DNA of 64,000 nucleotides from Rubinisphaera margarita (lineage in GTDB: Bacteria > Planctomycetota > Planctomycetia > Planctomycetales > Planctomycetaceae), in assembly GCF_022267515.1 (NCBI RefSeq), contig NZ_JAKFGB010000022.1, positions 186,001 through 250,000 on the forward strand, in the 5' to 3' direction. A program made the translations under genes and the position numbers. The notes below the pieces were generated by a model. That model was not told the DNA's origin and searched no databases. It saw only the letters and a list, made by a program, of their open reading frames with translations. How positions within the stretch are numbered: the first letter of the stretch is position 1; each line of letters begins with the position of its first letter. Positions 38,501-52,645 of the stretch are shown here, one piece after another.

Positions 38501-41414
38501 GGACAAGACCGTCAGCCTGAACGAGTTCTCGACCAACGGTACGGTCGTGACCACGATCACGCCGGCTTCGGTGAGCCAGGGTCAACAGGTGGCCTATTCC
38601 ATCACCGCTGGCAACACCGACGGAGCCTTCGTCATCAACCAGCAGACGGGTGTGATCACGGTCGCCAATCGACTGGCTCTGGACTGGGACGACAATCCTC
38701 AGTTCCAGCTGACCGTGCGGGCCGCCGATGCCTCACAGCCGACGTTGTTCGACACCGCGATTATCACGGTCAATCTGAACAACCTCGACAACCCGCCGCT
38801 GGTCAACGATCAGACCTTCCAGGTGCTGGAGAACTCCGCCAACGGAACTTCAGTGGGAACTGTGGTCGCTGTCGATGTGGACGATGAAGATACCCTGACG
38901 TACTCCATCGACTCTCAGACAACGCCCGGCATGTTCACGATCAACGCGACCACCGGGGAGATCACCGTTGCCAGTAACACGAACCTGACAGAGAACAACA
39001 GCCCGCAGACGGTAAACGTTCGCGTGACCGACGACAGTGCCGGCCCGCTCTTCGACACCGCTGTGATCACCGTCGGCATCTTCCGCCCGAATACGGCTCC
39101 GGTCCTCAACAACGTGACCCTCAGTCTTGATGAGCACGCTGATGATGGCACGGTGGTCGGAACGCTGGTGGCCGCCGATGCCGAAGCTCCGCCGCAGACT
39201 CTGACCTACACAATCCTGAGCGGAAACTCTCTGGGCGGCTTCGCTCTCGATGCCAACACCGGTGTGATCACCGTGGCGGACTCGGCTGTGATCGACTTCA
39301 GCCGGAACCCGGTCTTCACGCTGCAGGTTCAGGTTCAGGACGACGGCAACGGCATGTTGACCGACACCGCGACGGTCACGATTCGTCTGAACGAATTCGA
39401 CGGACCGATTGAGATGAGTGCCATGGATCAGCTGATCCTGGAACTGATCAACCGGGCTCGTCGCGATCCGGGTGCGGAAGCCCGTCGCCTGGGACTGTCG
39501 CAGACGGTCATCAACCAGATGTCGCAGATCCCGCCGGGATCGCTGCAGCCGCTGGCCCCGAACCAGTTCCTGAACAATGCGTCGCTGCAGCATTCGACGA
39601 ACATGATTGTTCACGACTTCTTCTCGCACATCGATCAGAACGATCAGAACTTCGACGAACGTGCGTTCGAAGAAGGTTTCGATGCCTCGATTATCGCCGA
39701 GAACATCGACTACGTCCTGACCGGTGGCGGAATGCTGACGAATGCTCAGCGAACCCAGCTGCTCAACGATCTGCATCGTCGACTGCTGAGCAACACCGTG
39801 AGCCGTAGTCACATCCTCGACAGCCGCTACCGCGAAGCGGGCATTGGCGTCGAACAGGGAGCCTTCACGAATGGCCAGGGACAGACCAATGATGTGCTGA
39901 TGCTGACCGAACTCCTCGGCGTTGATAATGCCTCGGGACCGTTCATCACCGGTGTCGTCTATCGCGATGCGAACAACGGGTCGGCAACGGACGACGGCTT
40001 CTACTCGCTGGGCGAGCAGATCAACACCGGGTTCATCCGGGCGGTCAATGTTGCCACGAACCAGGTTTTCGAACGCGACCTGAGCACCTCGGGCGGCTTC
40101 TCGCTGCGGGTTCCGAACGGCACCTACAACGTGAGCTACTGGAGTGGAACTCACGATTCGGATGAGACCTACGTCCACGCGACTGTCGTTGTGAACGGCA
40201 AGAACGTGAAGGTCGATTTCGAAACGACGACCGCTCCGCAAGCCAAGGCCGGCATCACCGGGTTCGTCAACGGCAACATCTGGGTTGGCAGCGACGTGTC
40301 CGGCGAATGGACCGCCGAGCACTGGGCCCGCTGGCCGGTCAGCTCGGTTCGTGAATTCGTCCAGGGCGACTTCAACGGCGATGGCATCCAGGATGTCGCT
40401 GCCTGGTTGAACAACGGCGACTGGCAAGTTGGCCTGTCCAATGGTCGGGGCAACTTCACCTACGAGACCTGGACCAGCTGGCGGACGACTGGCATTAAGG
40501 ACATCCAGGTCGGCGACTTCAACGGCGACGGCCGGGACGACCTGGCCGCACTGTTCGAAACCGCCATGGGGACGGCGAACATCTGGGTCGCACAGTCGAC
40601 CGGGAATGGCTTCGCGGCCACCGTGTACGGTGCCTGGTATGACTACAACGATGTCAGGGAAGTCGCAGTCGGTGACTTCGACGGAAATGGTATCGATGAC
40701 CTCGGTATCATGACCGGTCTGGGCAGCTGGTGGACATACCGCTCCAACGGCACGAACTTCATCGCCCAGAAATGGACGACGTGGAATGTCGATAACGGTC
40801 TCATGGACGTTCAGGTCGGCGACTTCACCGGCGATGGCAAGACCGATATCGCCGGCCTGTTCGGGACGCCGATCGCCAACCGGTACAACTGGTGGGTGGG
40901 CCGTTCCGCTCCGGCTGGGAAGTTCGTGAACCGTGTCTGGGGAACCTGGACAATCAACGGCTCTGTCGATGAGATTGTCTCCGGTGACTTCAACGGCGAC
41001 GGCAAGACCGACATCGCCGGGTTGTTCAATGGACAGCATTGGTGGGTTAACGCCGCCAATGCGACCAGCAGCGGCTTCAACATCTCGAAGTGGGCCACCT
41101 GGAGCTTCGCGTCTGGCGGCCTGCGTCACATGGATGTCTATGACATCAACGGAGATGGGCGTGACGACCTGGTCGGATTCAGCACCAATGGTCCGGAAGC
41201 AGGTTTCTGGAATGTCGGCATTGCGGGAGTGAACAACTTCAACACCCGCCGCACGGTCATGTTCAGCTCAACTGCCAACTGGTCGCACTTCCTGGTCGGT
41301 GGCTTCGTCGCTCCGGCGATGGCACAGGGCAGCCAGACTCCTCCGACCTCGTCGGCGGACGAGTTCTCGGCTTTCGGCGATTCCAGTCTGCTGGATCTGC
41401 TCCAGAATGTGTAA
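35532..41414 (+). CDS. Giant secreted protein: cadherin-like repeats, CAP/SCP domain, FG-GAP repeats
   Basis: A 1960-residue exported protein. Residues 1-70 form the basic planctomycete-type N-terminus with LEGRTLLAAP (~59-68), the place where such proteins are probably processed after export. Residues ~80-1290 hold cadherin-like beta domains, with clear repeat starts at ~627, ~780, ~888, ~988, ~1090 and ~1190 (pattern F-x-V-x-EN-x3-G-x2-V-G-x-V). Residues ~1294-1480 form a CAP/SCP domain (LELINRARRDPGAEARRLGL; HSTNMIVHDFFSHID, HILDSRYREAGIG). Residues ~1480-1560 look like a B-domain/SdrD type. Six FG-GAP-like repeats (~1610-1875, GDFNGDGRDDLAALF) would bind calcium. It is likely an adhesive or enzymatic cell-surface protein; it is transcribed alone. 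A shared terminator follows. Confidence 0.9.
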   Translation: MRPNWRNLLNSWYVRSFSTSVAATKSRGTRRSPVPQLARRPLSRRRGTKRDTVPASEVLEGRTLLAAPVITTNGGNGFSITIEEDAWRHPLYNPDVDFGTNTYPQNGQLAYYDADPIYSGVVLEDPNNPGTYRNYPVPLTFLNARDDDGDNIRWDLPNGNNPTHDGDSSRAFRVIEEGDRTNDDDYAAVVGFDGGTGRFLWDVFALDPDEAALIVNDHTDYGFDGGGYSFYTGRSAPEDFIHAAYDDTDNLANWFDVDGDMFTGTDSDDGGDFNYENQSSLTVTPRAISGNNEIDTITITVNLRDINDAPFIPVDFDDSVNVFYISEHIRQGDFVGDLIVWDEDNSPRTQQNNAQKNDPIQLYEIVNSPKVDVNENGYDINDPDLFVISTNTGQISINPQIDPNLSVAQAALRKFLNYENPGGNGDPASDQYYFYDFYRYIEDDVTDDWYLPLQVRVTDFRDLSDPPWDGRVNLRSRDTYIYVGLSDVSEFAPIVPELELSIDESTPSNNINNRVVGIVRPDPGYVESAPNVVTGTYDRDQFYTFAIDPATNPNNAFTIVPQVDPVTGLAKTAEIRVNNAAAINYEAITTFTLGVTVTDVGINSQSTRTTVTINVNDLNEATTFPSKSFSLQENSPTGTYIGTASASDVDIFTSDIVYSITDGNQAVILITSSNRAKFQALVPDALQLGDTLTFQGIFRLDTSTGDLFVSNNISNNYKLNGANRTTDLSGVDPQMFLDFEQTPNFNLTMRAEDQGNPDPSHSFADASVQINLTNIIEGTPTVNDHTFQVNENTPNGNLVGNVIATRGQDSTQPLVYTIVGGNVGNTFALNQNTGALTVAATGNLDFETRTSYMLRVRVADSSNTALFDEAFVTVNVRNISEPVNITANQVFTVDENAPTSTSVGTVAITDSDVGQTYTYALLGGNIGGTFAINAATGEITVATNNVLDFETNPTFTLTVRVSDSGNPSFSDTETVTINLNDIEPEPPNIQDKTVSLNEFSTNGTVVTTITPASVSQGQQVAYSITAGNTDGAFVINQQTGVITVANRLALDWDDNPQFQLTVRAADASQPTLFDTAIITVNLNNLDNPPLVNDQTFQVLENSANGTSVGTVVAVDVDDEDTLTYSIDSQTTPGMFTINATTGEITVASNTNLTENNSPQTVNVRVTDDSAGPLFDTAVITVGIFRPNTAPVLNNVTLSLDEHADDGTVVGTLVAADAEAPPQTLTYTILSGNSLGGFALDANTGVITVADSAVIDFSRNPVFTLQVQVQDDGNGMLTDTATVTIRLNEFDGPIEMSAMDQLILELINRARRDPGAEARRLGLSQTVINQMSQIPPGSLQPLAPNQFLNNASLQHSTNMIVHDFFSHIDQNDQNFDERAFEEGFDASIIAENIDYVLTGGGMLTNAQRTQLLNDLHRRLLSNTVSRSHILDSRYREAGIGVEQGAFTNGQGQTNDVLMLTELLGVDNASGPFITGVVYRDANNGSATDDGFYSLGEQINTGFIRAVNVATNQVFERDLSTSGGFSLRVPNGTYNVSYWSGTHDSDETYVHATVVVNGKNVKVDFETTTAPQAKAGITGFVNGNIWVGSDVSGEWTAEHWARWPVSSVREFVQGDFNGDGIQDVAAWLNNGDWQVGLSNGRGNFTYETWTSWRTTGIKDIQVGDFNGDGRDDLAALFETAMGTANIWVAQSTGNGFAATVYGAWYDYNDVREVAVGDFDGNGIDDLGIMTGLGSWWTYRSNGTNFIAQKWTTWNVDNGLMDVQVGDFTGDGKTDIAGLFGTPIANRYNWWVGRSAPAGKFVNRVWGTWTINGSVDEIVSGDFNGDGKTDIAGLFNGQHWWVNAANATSSGFNISKWATWSFASGGLRHMDVYDINGDGRDDLVGFSTNGPEAGFWNVGIAGVNNFNTRRTVMFSSTANWSHFLVGGFVAPAMAQGSQTPPTSSADEFSAFGDSSLLDLLQNV

Positions 41415-41480
41415 TTGAAGCGGGAGCTGAAGCGGTCAACGGGAGTCCTTCCCGATCGCGATGCTTTCCCTGAGAAATAG

Positions 41481-41516
41481 AAAAGCCCTCTGTCGAATTT
41501 CGGCAGAGGGCTTTTT
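41481..41516. terminator. Bidirectional terminator between the giant and BBP7-like genes
   Basis: AAAAGCCCTCTG and CAGAGGGCTTTT form a perfect 12-bp stem around a loop of eleven bases. T-tracts are present in both directions, so it can end both convergent transcripts. Confidence 0.92.
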
Positions 41517-41540
41517 CGCTGGTCGACTGATCTGCAGGAA

Positions 41541-42860
41541 TCAGTAAACCAGTTCAAGTCCGAGATGGCCTCCGTTGATCACAACGGTTCCATCGTTATT
41601 CACCGTGTAAGTGCCGTTCACCTGGGCAAACTGTTCGGGAGCCAGCGCGACACCCGACAGGAAGATCACGTCCCAGCCGCCTCGCAGGCGCACGTGATCG
41701 GTCAGGCGATACATGCCGCCGAGGCCAATCTGGCCGACGAATGCCGTCGAGCTGCTTTCGTCTCGCAGGAGACGTCCATAAACCGAGTTGTCGTTGGCGA
41801 TGGCTGAATAAGTTTCCGTGAATGTCCCGCTGGCACTGTTGTGATAAGCCCCGGCTTTCAGGACGCCATCAAGGAGAAAACGTTCCGACTGCATGAGCAG
41901 GAAATCGAGCGAGAACTGCACCCCGTTGAGCGTGTTCTCGGTATCGGTCTGTTCCTGAAGCAGGAGGACATCGGGGCCAGCCGGTCCGAGCAGAGCGGTT
42001 TCGTCGTCGAAGCCGTCGGCTGCTCCAGAGATCAGCGTCAGATTACCGCCGTTGACGTTGGTCAGAGCCGCGTGCGACAGTCCGCCGTTCGCCCCGGCTC
42101 CGGTGTCAATCGCTCGGAAGGTTCCGCTGAGAGAGGCGTAGGCCATTTCATCGAGACCGACATGGCGATAACCAATGCCGAATTTGAGCCGGGAGTAAAC
42201 GTGAGCAAACTTCCCGACGAGTTCGAAGTCCTGAAAGTCGCTGCGATATTCCGTGACATAGGTGGGAGCGGCATCCGGGAAACCGACAACCGGTGCGAGT
42301 CCTTCGTCTTCCAGAGTTTCATCGGGACCAGCGGCGAACTCAGCAGCCGCGAACAGCGAGCTGAAGGCGGTCCCATTGTTGATCGAATTGCCTCCGGCAA
42401 AGGAGCCGCCGGTATCAAAGGCGACGCCATTGATGAGCTGACCGGTGATCCGTTCGCCCCAGTTATCGACCTGGGACCAGGCAACACCGAGTTCAAAGCG
42501 TTCGAAGGCAATCGCCCCCCGCAGACGGACGCCCCCTTCGAAGTTGCTGCCCATGCCGTTGACAGTCAGTGATTCGGGGCCGGCAATCAGCGGATTGACG
42601 GCGAGGCCGGAATCACGCGACCAGAACAGATAGTCGGCATCGAAGAACAGGAAGGGATTGGAGCAGATCTCGTCGCATCCCATGATGATCGAGGAGTGCA
42701 CCTGTCCCGGCAGCATGGAATTCGTCGTGCACTCGGCCTGGCTGACCGGATTGACCGAATTCACTTCAGCAAAGGCTCGGGACAGGTATTCCGTGGGACC
42801 GAACCCAACCGAACCGGCGGCCAGAAGAGAAAGCAGAGACGATTTGACGAGTCGCCGCAT
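41541..42860 (-). CDS. BBP7-like outer-membrane beta-barrel protein
   Basis: A 439-residue protein from ATG 42860, with AAGGAG about nine bases upstream; the frame extending to 43007 is rejected. A signal peptide (~1-30) is followed by a Cys-containing polar segment and then FLFFDADYLFWSRD, the phrase typical of the planctomycete BBP7/beta-barrel family (W-x-R, G-x-N-F near AVNPLIAGPESL). Alternating hydrophobic strands run to a terminal aromatic-like HLGLELVY, as expected for an outer-membrane barrel. It may be a porin. It is convergent with the giant gene and shares its terminator. Confidence 0.82.
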   Translation of the reverse strand: MRRLVKSSLLSLLAAGSVGFGPTEYLSRAFAEVNSVNPVSQAECTTNSMLPGQVHSSIIMGCDEICSNPFLFFDADYLFWSRDSGLAVNPLIAGPESLTVNGMGSNFEGGVRLRGAIAFERFELGVAWSQVDNWGERITGQLINGVAFDTGGSFAGGNSINNGTAFSSLFAAAEFAAGPDETLEDEGLAPVVGFPDAAPTYVTEYRSDFQDFELVGKFAHVYSRLKFGIGYRHVGLDEMAYASLSGTFRAIDTGAGANGGLSHAALTNVNGGNLTLISGAADGFDDETALLGPAGPDVLLLQEQTDTENTLNGVQFSLDFLLMQSERFLLDGVLKAGAYHNSASGTFTETYSAIANDNSVYGRLLRDESSSTAFVGQIGLGGMYRLTDHVRLRGGWDVIFLSGVALAPEQFAQVNGTYTVNNDGTVVINGGHLGLELVY

Positions 42861-43241
42861 TGAGCGGACTCCTTCCCTGGACATGTACGAATCATCAATC
42901 CGCGAGCCGAACGGGACAATCTTTGTCGGTTCGGAGCGGGCGTTCTCTCTTTTTTTCGACCAATCGTTAAAGCCGGCGCTGCAGAAGGTTGCCAATCCGC
43001 GGGGCAATCGGCAATCTCAGCCGGAATGTTCCCGAAATCCTCCCTGTCTTCCCCGTTCTGCCAGTCTCTCGACGAGTGGAAATGCAGAACTGTCCAGTGA
43101 ATCGGGTTCGTTCGTCGCTGACTGTTCCCCAATGACGGCGGAATGCTATGATCAGCCAGACTTTTCCGGGATTTGCTGGCTTTTTCTGAGTCAGCCCCCG
43201 GACTGCAGCCGCCGATCCGGCGATCCAAGACTCGTATTTCG

Positions 43242-43351
43242 CTCCCTGAGGGAGAAACGATAGACTACAATCCCAAGTGGACCGTTCAGCTGTGCTGACC
43301 CGATCAATTCAGTTCAGCTGGTCTGCCCAAGCATGCCGTTCAGCTGGCCTG
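43242..43351 (+). promoter_or_regulatory. aceE upstream region: palindrome, -10-like box and three direct repeats
   Basis: CTCCCTGAGGGAG (43242-43254) is a perfect palindrome. TACAAT (43266-43271) resembles a -10 box. Downstream lie three copies of GTTCAGCTG-NN-CTG at 43284, 43312 and 43338, spaced 28 and 26 bases; GTTCAGCTG is exact in all three. They end about 80 bases before the aceE start and could be binding sites of a regulator in the leader. The rest of 42861-43428 holds no gene. Promoter placement is inference. Confidence 0.55.
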
Positions 43352-43428
43352 AGCCCGTTATCCCTGCGTCTGCGGCGCGGGTGATCCACTGACTCCAACA
43401 ATACACGAAGTCCAGACGACTGAATCCT

Positions 43429-46113
<2,685 letters not shown>

Positions 46114-46130
46114 CGCACGCCGTAAGAATC

Positions 46131-46165
46131 AACAGCCGCCGATGGATTTCGGCGGCTGTTTTCAT
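46131..46165 (+). terminator. Terminator between aceE and aceF
   Basis: AACAGCCGCC-GATGGATTTC-GGCGGCTGTT is a perfect 10-bp stem followed by TTCATTT. It lies 18 bases after the aceE stop. The stretch 46166-46488 contains no further gene; the region just before aceF contains TATACT (around 46438), a possible -10 box. Confidence 0.8.
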
Positions 46166-46488
46166 TTGAGGGAGGGCGAAATCGGCAATCCGGCATCCGA
46201 TTCGGCCACGTTCGCTCAAGATTCCCTTCTCGCGAAGAGTCGGGGCAGGTTGTTCGGCCGTCGCGAAACCGGTAGAGTTTTCCGAATCCGACGTTTGGAG
46301 GAAATTCTGTCGGCGGAATCCTGCGGTGCCGATAACGACTCAGCCGGTCCTCTCCTGAACCGGGAGGAGTTGATTCTCCTGGCTCCCGGCGCTTTGATGC
46401 CCCTTCGGAGCACGCTTTTCGTCGCAGATCTTGCGGCTATACTTCACATATTGGAACGACGAACCACTCCCGGAAGAAAGCCACCCGG

Positions 46489-47820
<1,332 letters not shown>

Positions 47821-48002
47821 TCGGCGTTTCGCGCACCTGAAGTTACATTACCAGTCCGTCCAACGATCTGTCAGTCGACGTGGTTGTCGTTGCCTGCTGG
47901 GCAAGCCTGCAACGGCAACCCTTCGGCTGATTGAAAATGCGGACGCGAGTACAACCGTGTCGATGAGACCGCCGGCTTCGGCTGCTGCGGAGAGGAACCA
48001 CG

Positions 48003-49426
<1,424 letters not shown>

Positions 49427-49427
<1 letters not shown>

Positions 49428-50293
49428 TGCCCACCTGCGAGAACAACGCCTGCCAGTCGCTCGCGCGAGTGGTTTCTCTCGATTCGCTGTCGGATGAGAA
49501 TTACCGCGTGCGGCTGGAGTGTCCCGAGATCGCAGCCGCGATTCTGCCGGGGCAGTTCTTCATGCTGCGTTGTCCCGACCGAACCGATCCGCTCCTGGGA
49601 CGCCCCTTCGCGCTGTACGACACCTACGAAGCCGACGGAAAGCTGGCTGGGATTGATGTCGGGTTCCACGTCGTCGGCAAGATGACCGGCCTGATGGAAG
49701 ATCTGCAGCCGGGACAGGAGATCGAGATCTGGGGACCGCTGGGAAATGGCTTTCCAGAAGTTGAAACGGGGCATCTGATTCAAGTCGCCGGCGGGATTGG
49801 TTATACGCCGTTCGTGGCCGTTTCCCGGGAAGCGTTGCTCGGCAAACAGTACGGCTCGGAATCTCGGCAGGGAATCAAAGCGGACAAGGCGTCGTTGATC
49901 TATGGCGTCCGCACGAGCCGCTTTCGGGCCAACATGGACGACTTGTCGGATCTGAAGGATCTCGACATTCAGATCTGCACCGAAGACGGCAGCGAGGGGC
50001 ATCATGGCCTCGTGACCGATCTGCTCAAGCCGATGCTGGAGAATGGGCCGAAGGAGCGGATCACCGTCCTGACCTGCGGTCCGCTGCGAATGATGCAGGC
50101 GGTTTCCGCTCTTTGCGAACAACTGGGCGTCGCCTGCTGGGCCTCGCTGGAAACGCCGATGGCGTGCGGTTTCGGAGCCTGCTTCAGCTGTGTAGTGCCT
50201 GTGAAAACCGAAGACGGCTGGGATTACCGCCGCTCGTGCATGGAAGGCCCGGTTTTTCCGGCGGGCGATATTCTCTGGCAGAGCATTTCCTGA
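49427..50293 (+). CDS. Dihydroorotate dehydrogenase electron-transfer subunit PyrK-like
   Basis: A 288-residue flavoprotein: FAD-binding domain (~10-105, LPGQFFMLRCP), NAD-binding domain with GGIGYTPFVAVSREAL (~123-138), then a C-terminal [2Fe-2S] cluster with Cys247, Cys252, Cys255 and Cys271 (MACGFGACFSC; SCMEG). PyrK passes electrons from PyrD to NAD in class 1B enzymes. No pyrD is adjacent. Its overlap with lpd is unusual for pyrimidine genes, so a different electron partner is possible. The spacing pattern of cysteines matches PyrK well. Confidence 0.88.
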
Positions 50294-50350
50294 GCGAGTT
50301 TTGCCTGATAGAGTAATGAGGCCTTTCCCGTCGTTCGAACGGAGCGTCTC

Positions 50351-50752
50351 ATGGATCCCAAGGTCGTCCTCATCCTTGTCTTCGTCATCCTTCTGCTGAC
50401 GGTGGTCCTGGCAGTACTTACGATCTTCGCATCGCTCTTCCAGCTCTGGCTGCAGGCGTTCCTCTCCGGAGCCCGGGTGAGTCTCATCCAGATCGTTGGT
50501 ATGAGACTGCGACGTTCTCCCGCGAAGGACATCATCCGCTGGACGTGCATGTCGACGCAGTGCGGTGTGCCTGTCTCTGCGGCCCACATCGAATCGGCCC
50601 ACATTCAGGGCGTGAATGTGGAAAGAGCAATTCTGACGCTGAAGAAGGCTCGCGAAGAGGGCATCGACGTGAAGTGGGACGAGATCGTCCAGGCTGACTT
50701 TGAAGAACGAACGACCGGCGTCTTCGAAATCCCGGGCATTCACCGGAGTTGA
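50351..50752 (+). CDS. Short FloA-like (flotillin-type) membrane protein
   Basis: A 133-residue protein. An N-terminal helix (~5-30) is followed by FQLWLQAFLSGARVSLIQIVGMRLRR, nearly the same as the N-terminal block of bacterial FloA/YqfA flotillin-like scaffold proteins. It continues through the FloA-like AHIQGVNVERAILTLKKAREEGIDV. FloA is normally about 330 residues; here the central and C-terminal SPFH/coiled-coil parts are missing and the protein ends with its own stop after about 130. It may act as a short variant of a membrane-domain scaffold. It follows pyrK by about 57 bases. Confidence 0.8.
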   Translation: MDPKVVLILVFVILLLTVVLAVLTIFASLFQLWLQAFLSGARVSLIQIVGMRLRRSPAKDIIRWTCMSTQCGVPVSAAHIESAHIQGVNVERAILTLKKAREEGIDVKWDEIVQADFEERTTGVFEIPGIHRS

Positions 50753-51189
50753 GTCGCTCACGCCCCATGAACGTAAGCTGGGATCGCCGCAGGCGTAGCC
50801 CGGACGCGCGAAGTTAAGCCATACACAGGTAAAGACATCGTCGTGAAGGGTGGCCGTCCGCCTCGGCGGGCGGGTCGCGAAAGCGACAAGAGGCAGCGCC
50901 ACCCGCGTTTTGAACTGAAATCGTTGTTAAGTTCATGTCGCCTCAGGAGTATCTCAACGAAACGCGTCGTGCATGCCATCTACACGGGCCTCTTTCAGAC
51001 TCGCGGATGCCGCTTGAAGCAGGACGAATCCATAACGGCGCAACGTCCGTTTGCTGGGATACGCTGCGGTGTCCCAGCAAAGAACCTACAAACAACGCGA
51101 AGCTTTTGACACTGCGCAAACGAAAACAGGCGGACGTCCTGGGACGCCCGCCTGTTTCGAGATGCGACAATGATCGTGTTCAGAGTTGC
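50753..51189. other. Gene-free interval
   Basis: About 435 bases between the FloA-like gene and a convergent lipoprotein gene. Frames crossing it look non-coding. The only supported element is the terminator at its right end (51123-51157). Confidence 0.4.
51123..51157 (-). terminator. Terminator of the minus-strand lipoprotein gene
   Basis: On the minus strand AAACAGGCGGGCGTCC pairs with GGACGTCCGCCTGTTT (one mismatch) around a short loop and continues into T-rich sequence. It lies about 33 bases after the stop of the lipoprotein gene at 51190. Confidence 0.85.
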
Positions 51190-51774
51190 TTAGTCTGTGA
51201 GTGGTCCGGCACAACGGATCAGGTGATCGTGGTCGACGTAGACGACTTCTTCAACCGCTTCGGTGTGAGAGAAGGGGATCGGCCAGGTGCTGATCAGGGT
51301 CTCATCGAAGAACACCGTGCATTTGTAGTGGCAGTGGTGGAGTCGAGCCGGTCCAACCATTGGGAAGTAGCGGCACTCGTCCAGGCGGTCCACGATCGGC
51401 TCGATCGTGATTCGCACGTTATTGCGGTGCGTTTCCGACAGGAACCAGACGCCGCCGGCGGTATTGTCCGGCAGGGCCCGCATCACTTCGTCCGGAGACG
51501 GAGGATCGAGGCAGAAGATCGGGGCGTTCTCGCCTTCGACCGGATCGAGAATCGGCACTTTGTCGTACCGTTCTTCTTCCCAGTATTTGTCTTCAATTTT
51601 CTGACTCCAGTACGGGTTGACCGGAATCAGTGGAGTGGTTTCCCAGAAACGGGCGAGGTGAAACGCCGTTCCCATGAAGCCACCGAAAAGAGTACATCCG
51701 CTGTTCGAGACAGCCAGCCCGGCCAGCATGATACACATGGCCGACCGCCTGAGGATGTTTCGCCAGTTGATCAT
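51190..51774 (-). CDS. Lipoprotein of unknown function
   Basis: A 194-residue protein with a lipoprotein signal: helix ~8-25 and lipobox VSNSGC (Cys about residue 27). The mature part has FWETTPLIPVNPYWSQKIEDKYWEEERYDKVPILDPVEGE and a C-terminal beta-rich half with several Cys/His (ECRYFPM, RLHHCHYKC). Similar short lipoproteins occur in planctomycetes, but I know of no function. The ATG is preceded by purine-rich sequence. Confidence 0.7.
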   Translation of the reverse strand: MINWRNILRRSAMCIMLAGLAVSNSGCTLFGGFMGTAFHLARFWETTPLIPVNPYWSQKIEDKYWEEERYDKVPILDPVEGENAPIFCLDPPSPDEVMRALPDNTAGGVWFLSETHRNNVRITIEPIVDRLDECRYFPMVGPARLHHCHYKCTVFFDETLISTWPIPFSHTEAVEEVVYVDHDHLIRCAGPLTD

Positions 51775-52201
51775 GTTCGCATCTCCGAATCCCTGGGGCG
51801 ATCGACTTACTGAATAGAAATCGACCGACGCGTGTGGTGACGACCAGTCCCTGGTCCAACGAGGTGAAGGGAGGGGGGTTTTTATTTGAAGTCATCCGAC
51901 CCGTGGCAAATTGCATCACGAGTCTGTGTTAGATATCGAACGTGCAGGACGGCATTCTTGTGAAAATATTCGGATTTTGACGCTGATACCGGAAATTCCC
52001 GCTTCTCCGGTTCTGAGGCGCAACGGCAGCTCGGCCACCCCGGCGTCCACACCGCCTAAACTCCAGCCCCGTGAGAGCTTGAGCTCTCCCCGGCGACAGT
52101 CTATGCCCCCGCGGCCAGGGGCCCTTTGATCCTGCCGAACCGGTGTTATTCCGACAGGCTCAGCCAGGTTCGACCGTTCACAGCCGCCGCCGTCAAATTC
52201 A

Positions 52202-52512
52202 GCTGATGACACAGACATTTCCTGGTCGTTGCCGATTTCGCCGACGTGCTCGTCTCTCGCCGGCAGGGGTGGCCCCGAAAGATTCTTTCGGGGCGGCGCA
52301 GCCGTGGGAGTACGGGATTGCCCGTCCAACCAACAGACGGCGTCGGCACCAGAAGGAGAAATGGAAGGCTGCAACTTAAGGCACGCGGCCGCTGCGTCCT
52401 CCCACGGCTTCGCCGCCCTGATAGCACAGCTATCAGGGCCACCCTTGGGATCGTCGTCCCGCAGAATTGCTGAAATTGGCAACGCCCGAGAAACGTCTGT
52501 GTCATCTAGAGG
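52202..52512. repeat. ~310-bp element with long imperfect terminal inverted repeats (MITE-like)
   Basis: The left arm begins ATGACACAGAC (52205), continues with CGTTGCC-ATTTC and reaches GGGTGGCCC...GGGGCGGCG-AGCCGTGGGAG (to ~52310). The right arm, read as reverse complement from ~52509, has the same order: ATGACACAGAC, TTTC, CGTTGCC, ATTTC, GGGTGGCCC, GGGCGGCG-AGCCGTGGGAG. Each arm is about 100 bases, flanking an ~85-base centre. No transposase is encoded. A related shorter copy lies at 56977-57160. No gene is called in 51775-52645. Confidence 0.72.
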
Positions 52513-52551
52513 AAGTTCGAGCTGCCTGGGCCGTTGGTCCCTCTGCGCACG

Positions 52552-52583
52552 AAAAAACACTTCCGACCCGAGAGTCGGAAGTG
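52552..52583 (-). terminator. Terminator of the BON-domain gene
   Basis: On the minus strand CACTTCCGAC-TCTCGG-GTCGGAAGTG is a perfect 10-bp stem followed by TTTTTT. It lies about 65 bases beyond the stop of the BON-domain gene. Confidence 0.9.
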
Positions 52584-52645
52584 CCGCATCATTCAATTCG
52601 GCTGCGTAGAGCCGACACCTGCCTTGGAGTTCTGAAACTGGAGGA

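Noticed and set aside
34974..41129. Minus-strand frames of 1203 and 759 codons opposite the giant protein gene
   Set aside because: They lie antisense to a gene with clear domains. Their translations are low-complexity and Asp/Val/Arg-rich, as expected from the codon bias of the real gene.
51916..52609. Frames of up to 226 codons on both strands around 52.2-52.5 kb
   Set aside because: They run across the inverted-repeat element. Two of them begin with nearly the same peptide only because the arms are inverted copies.
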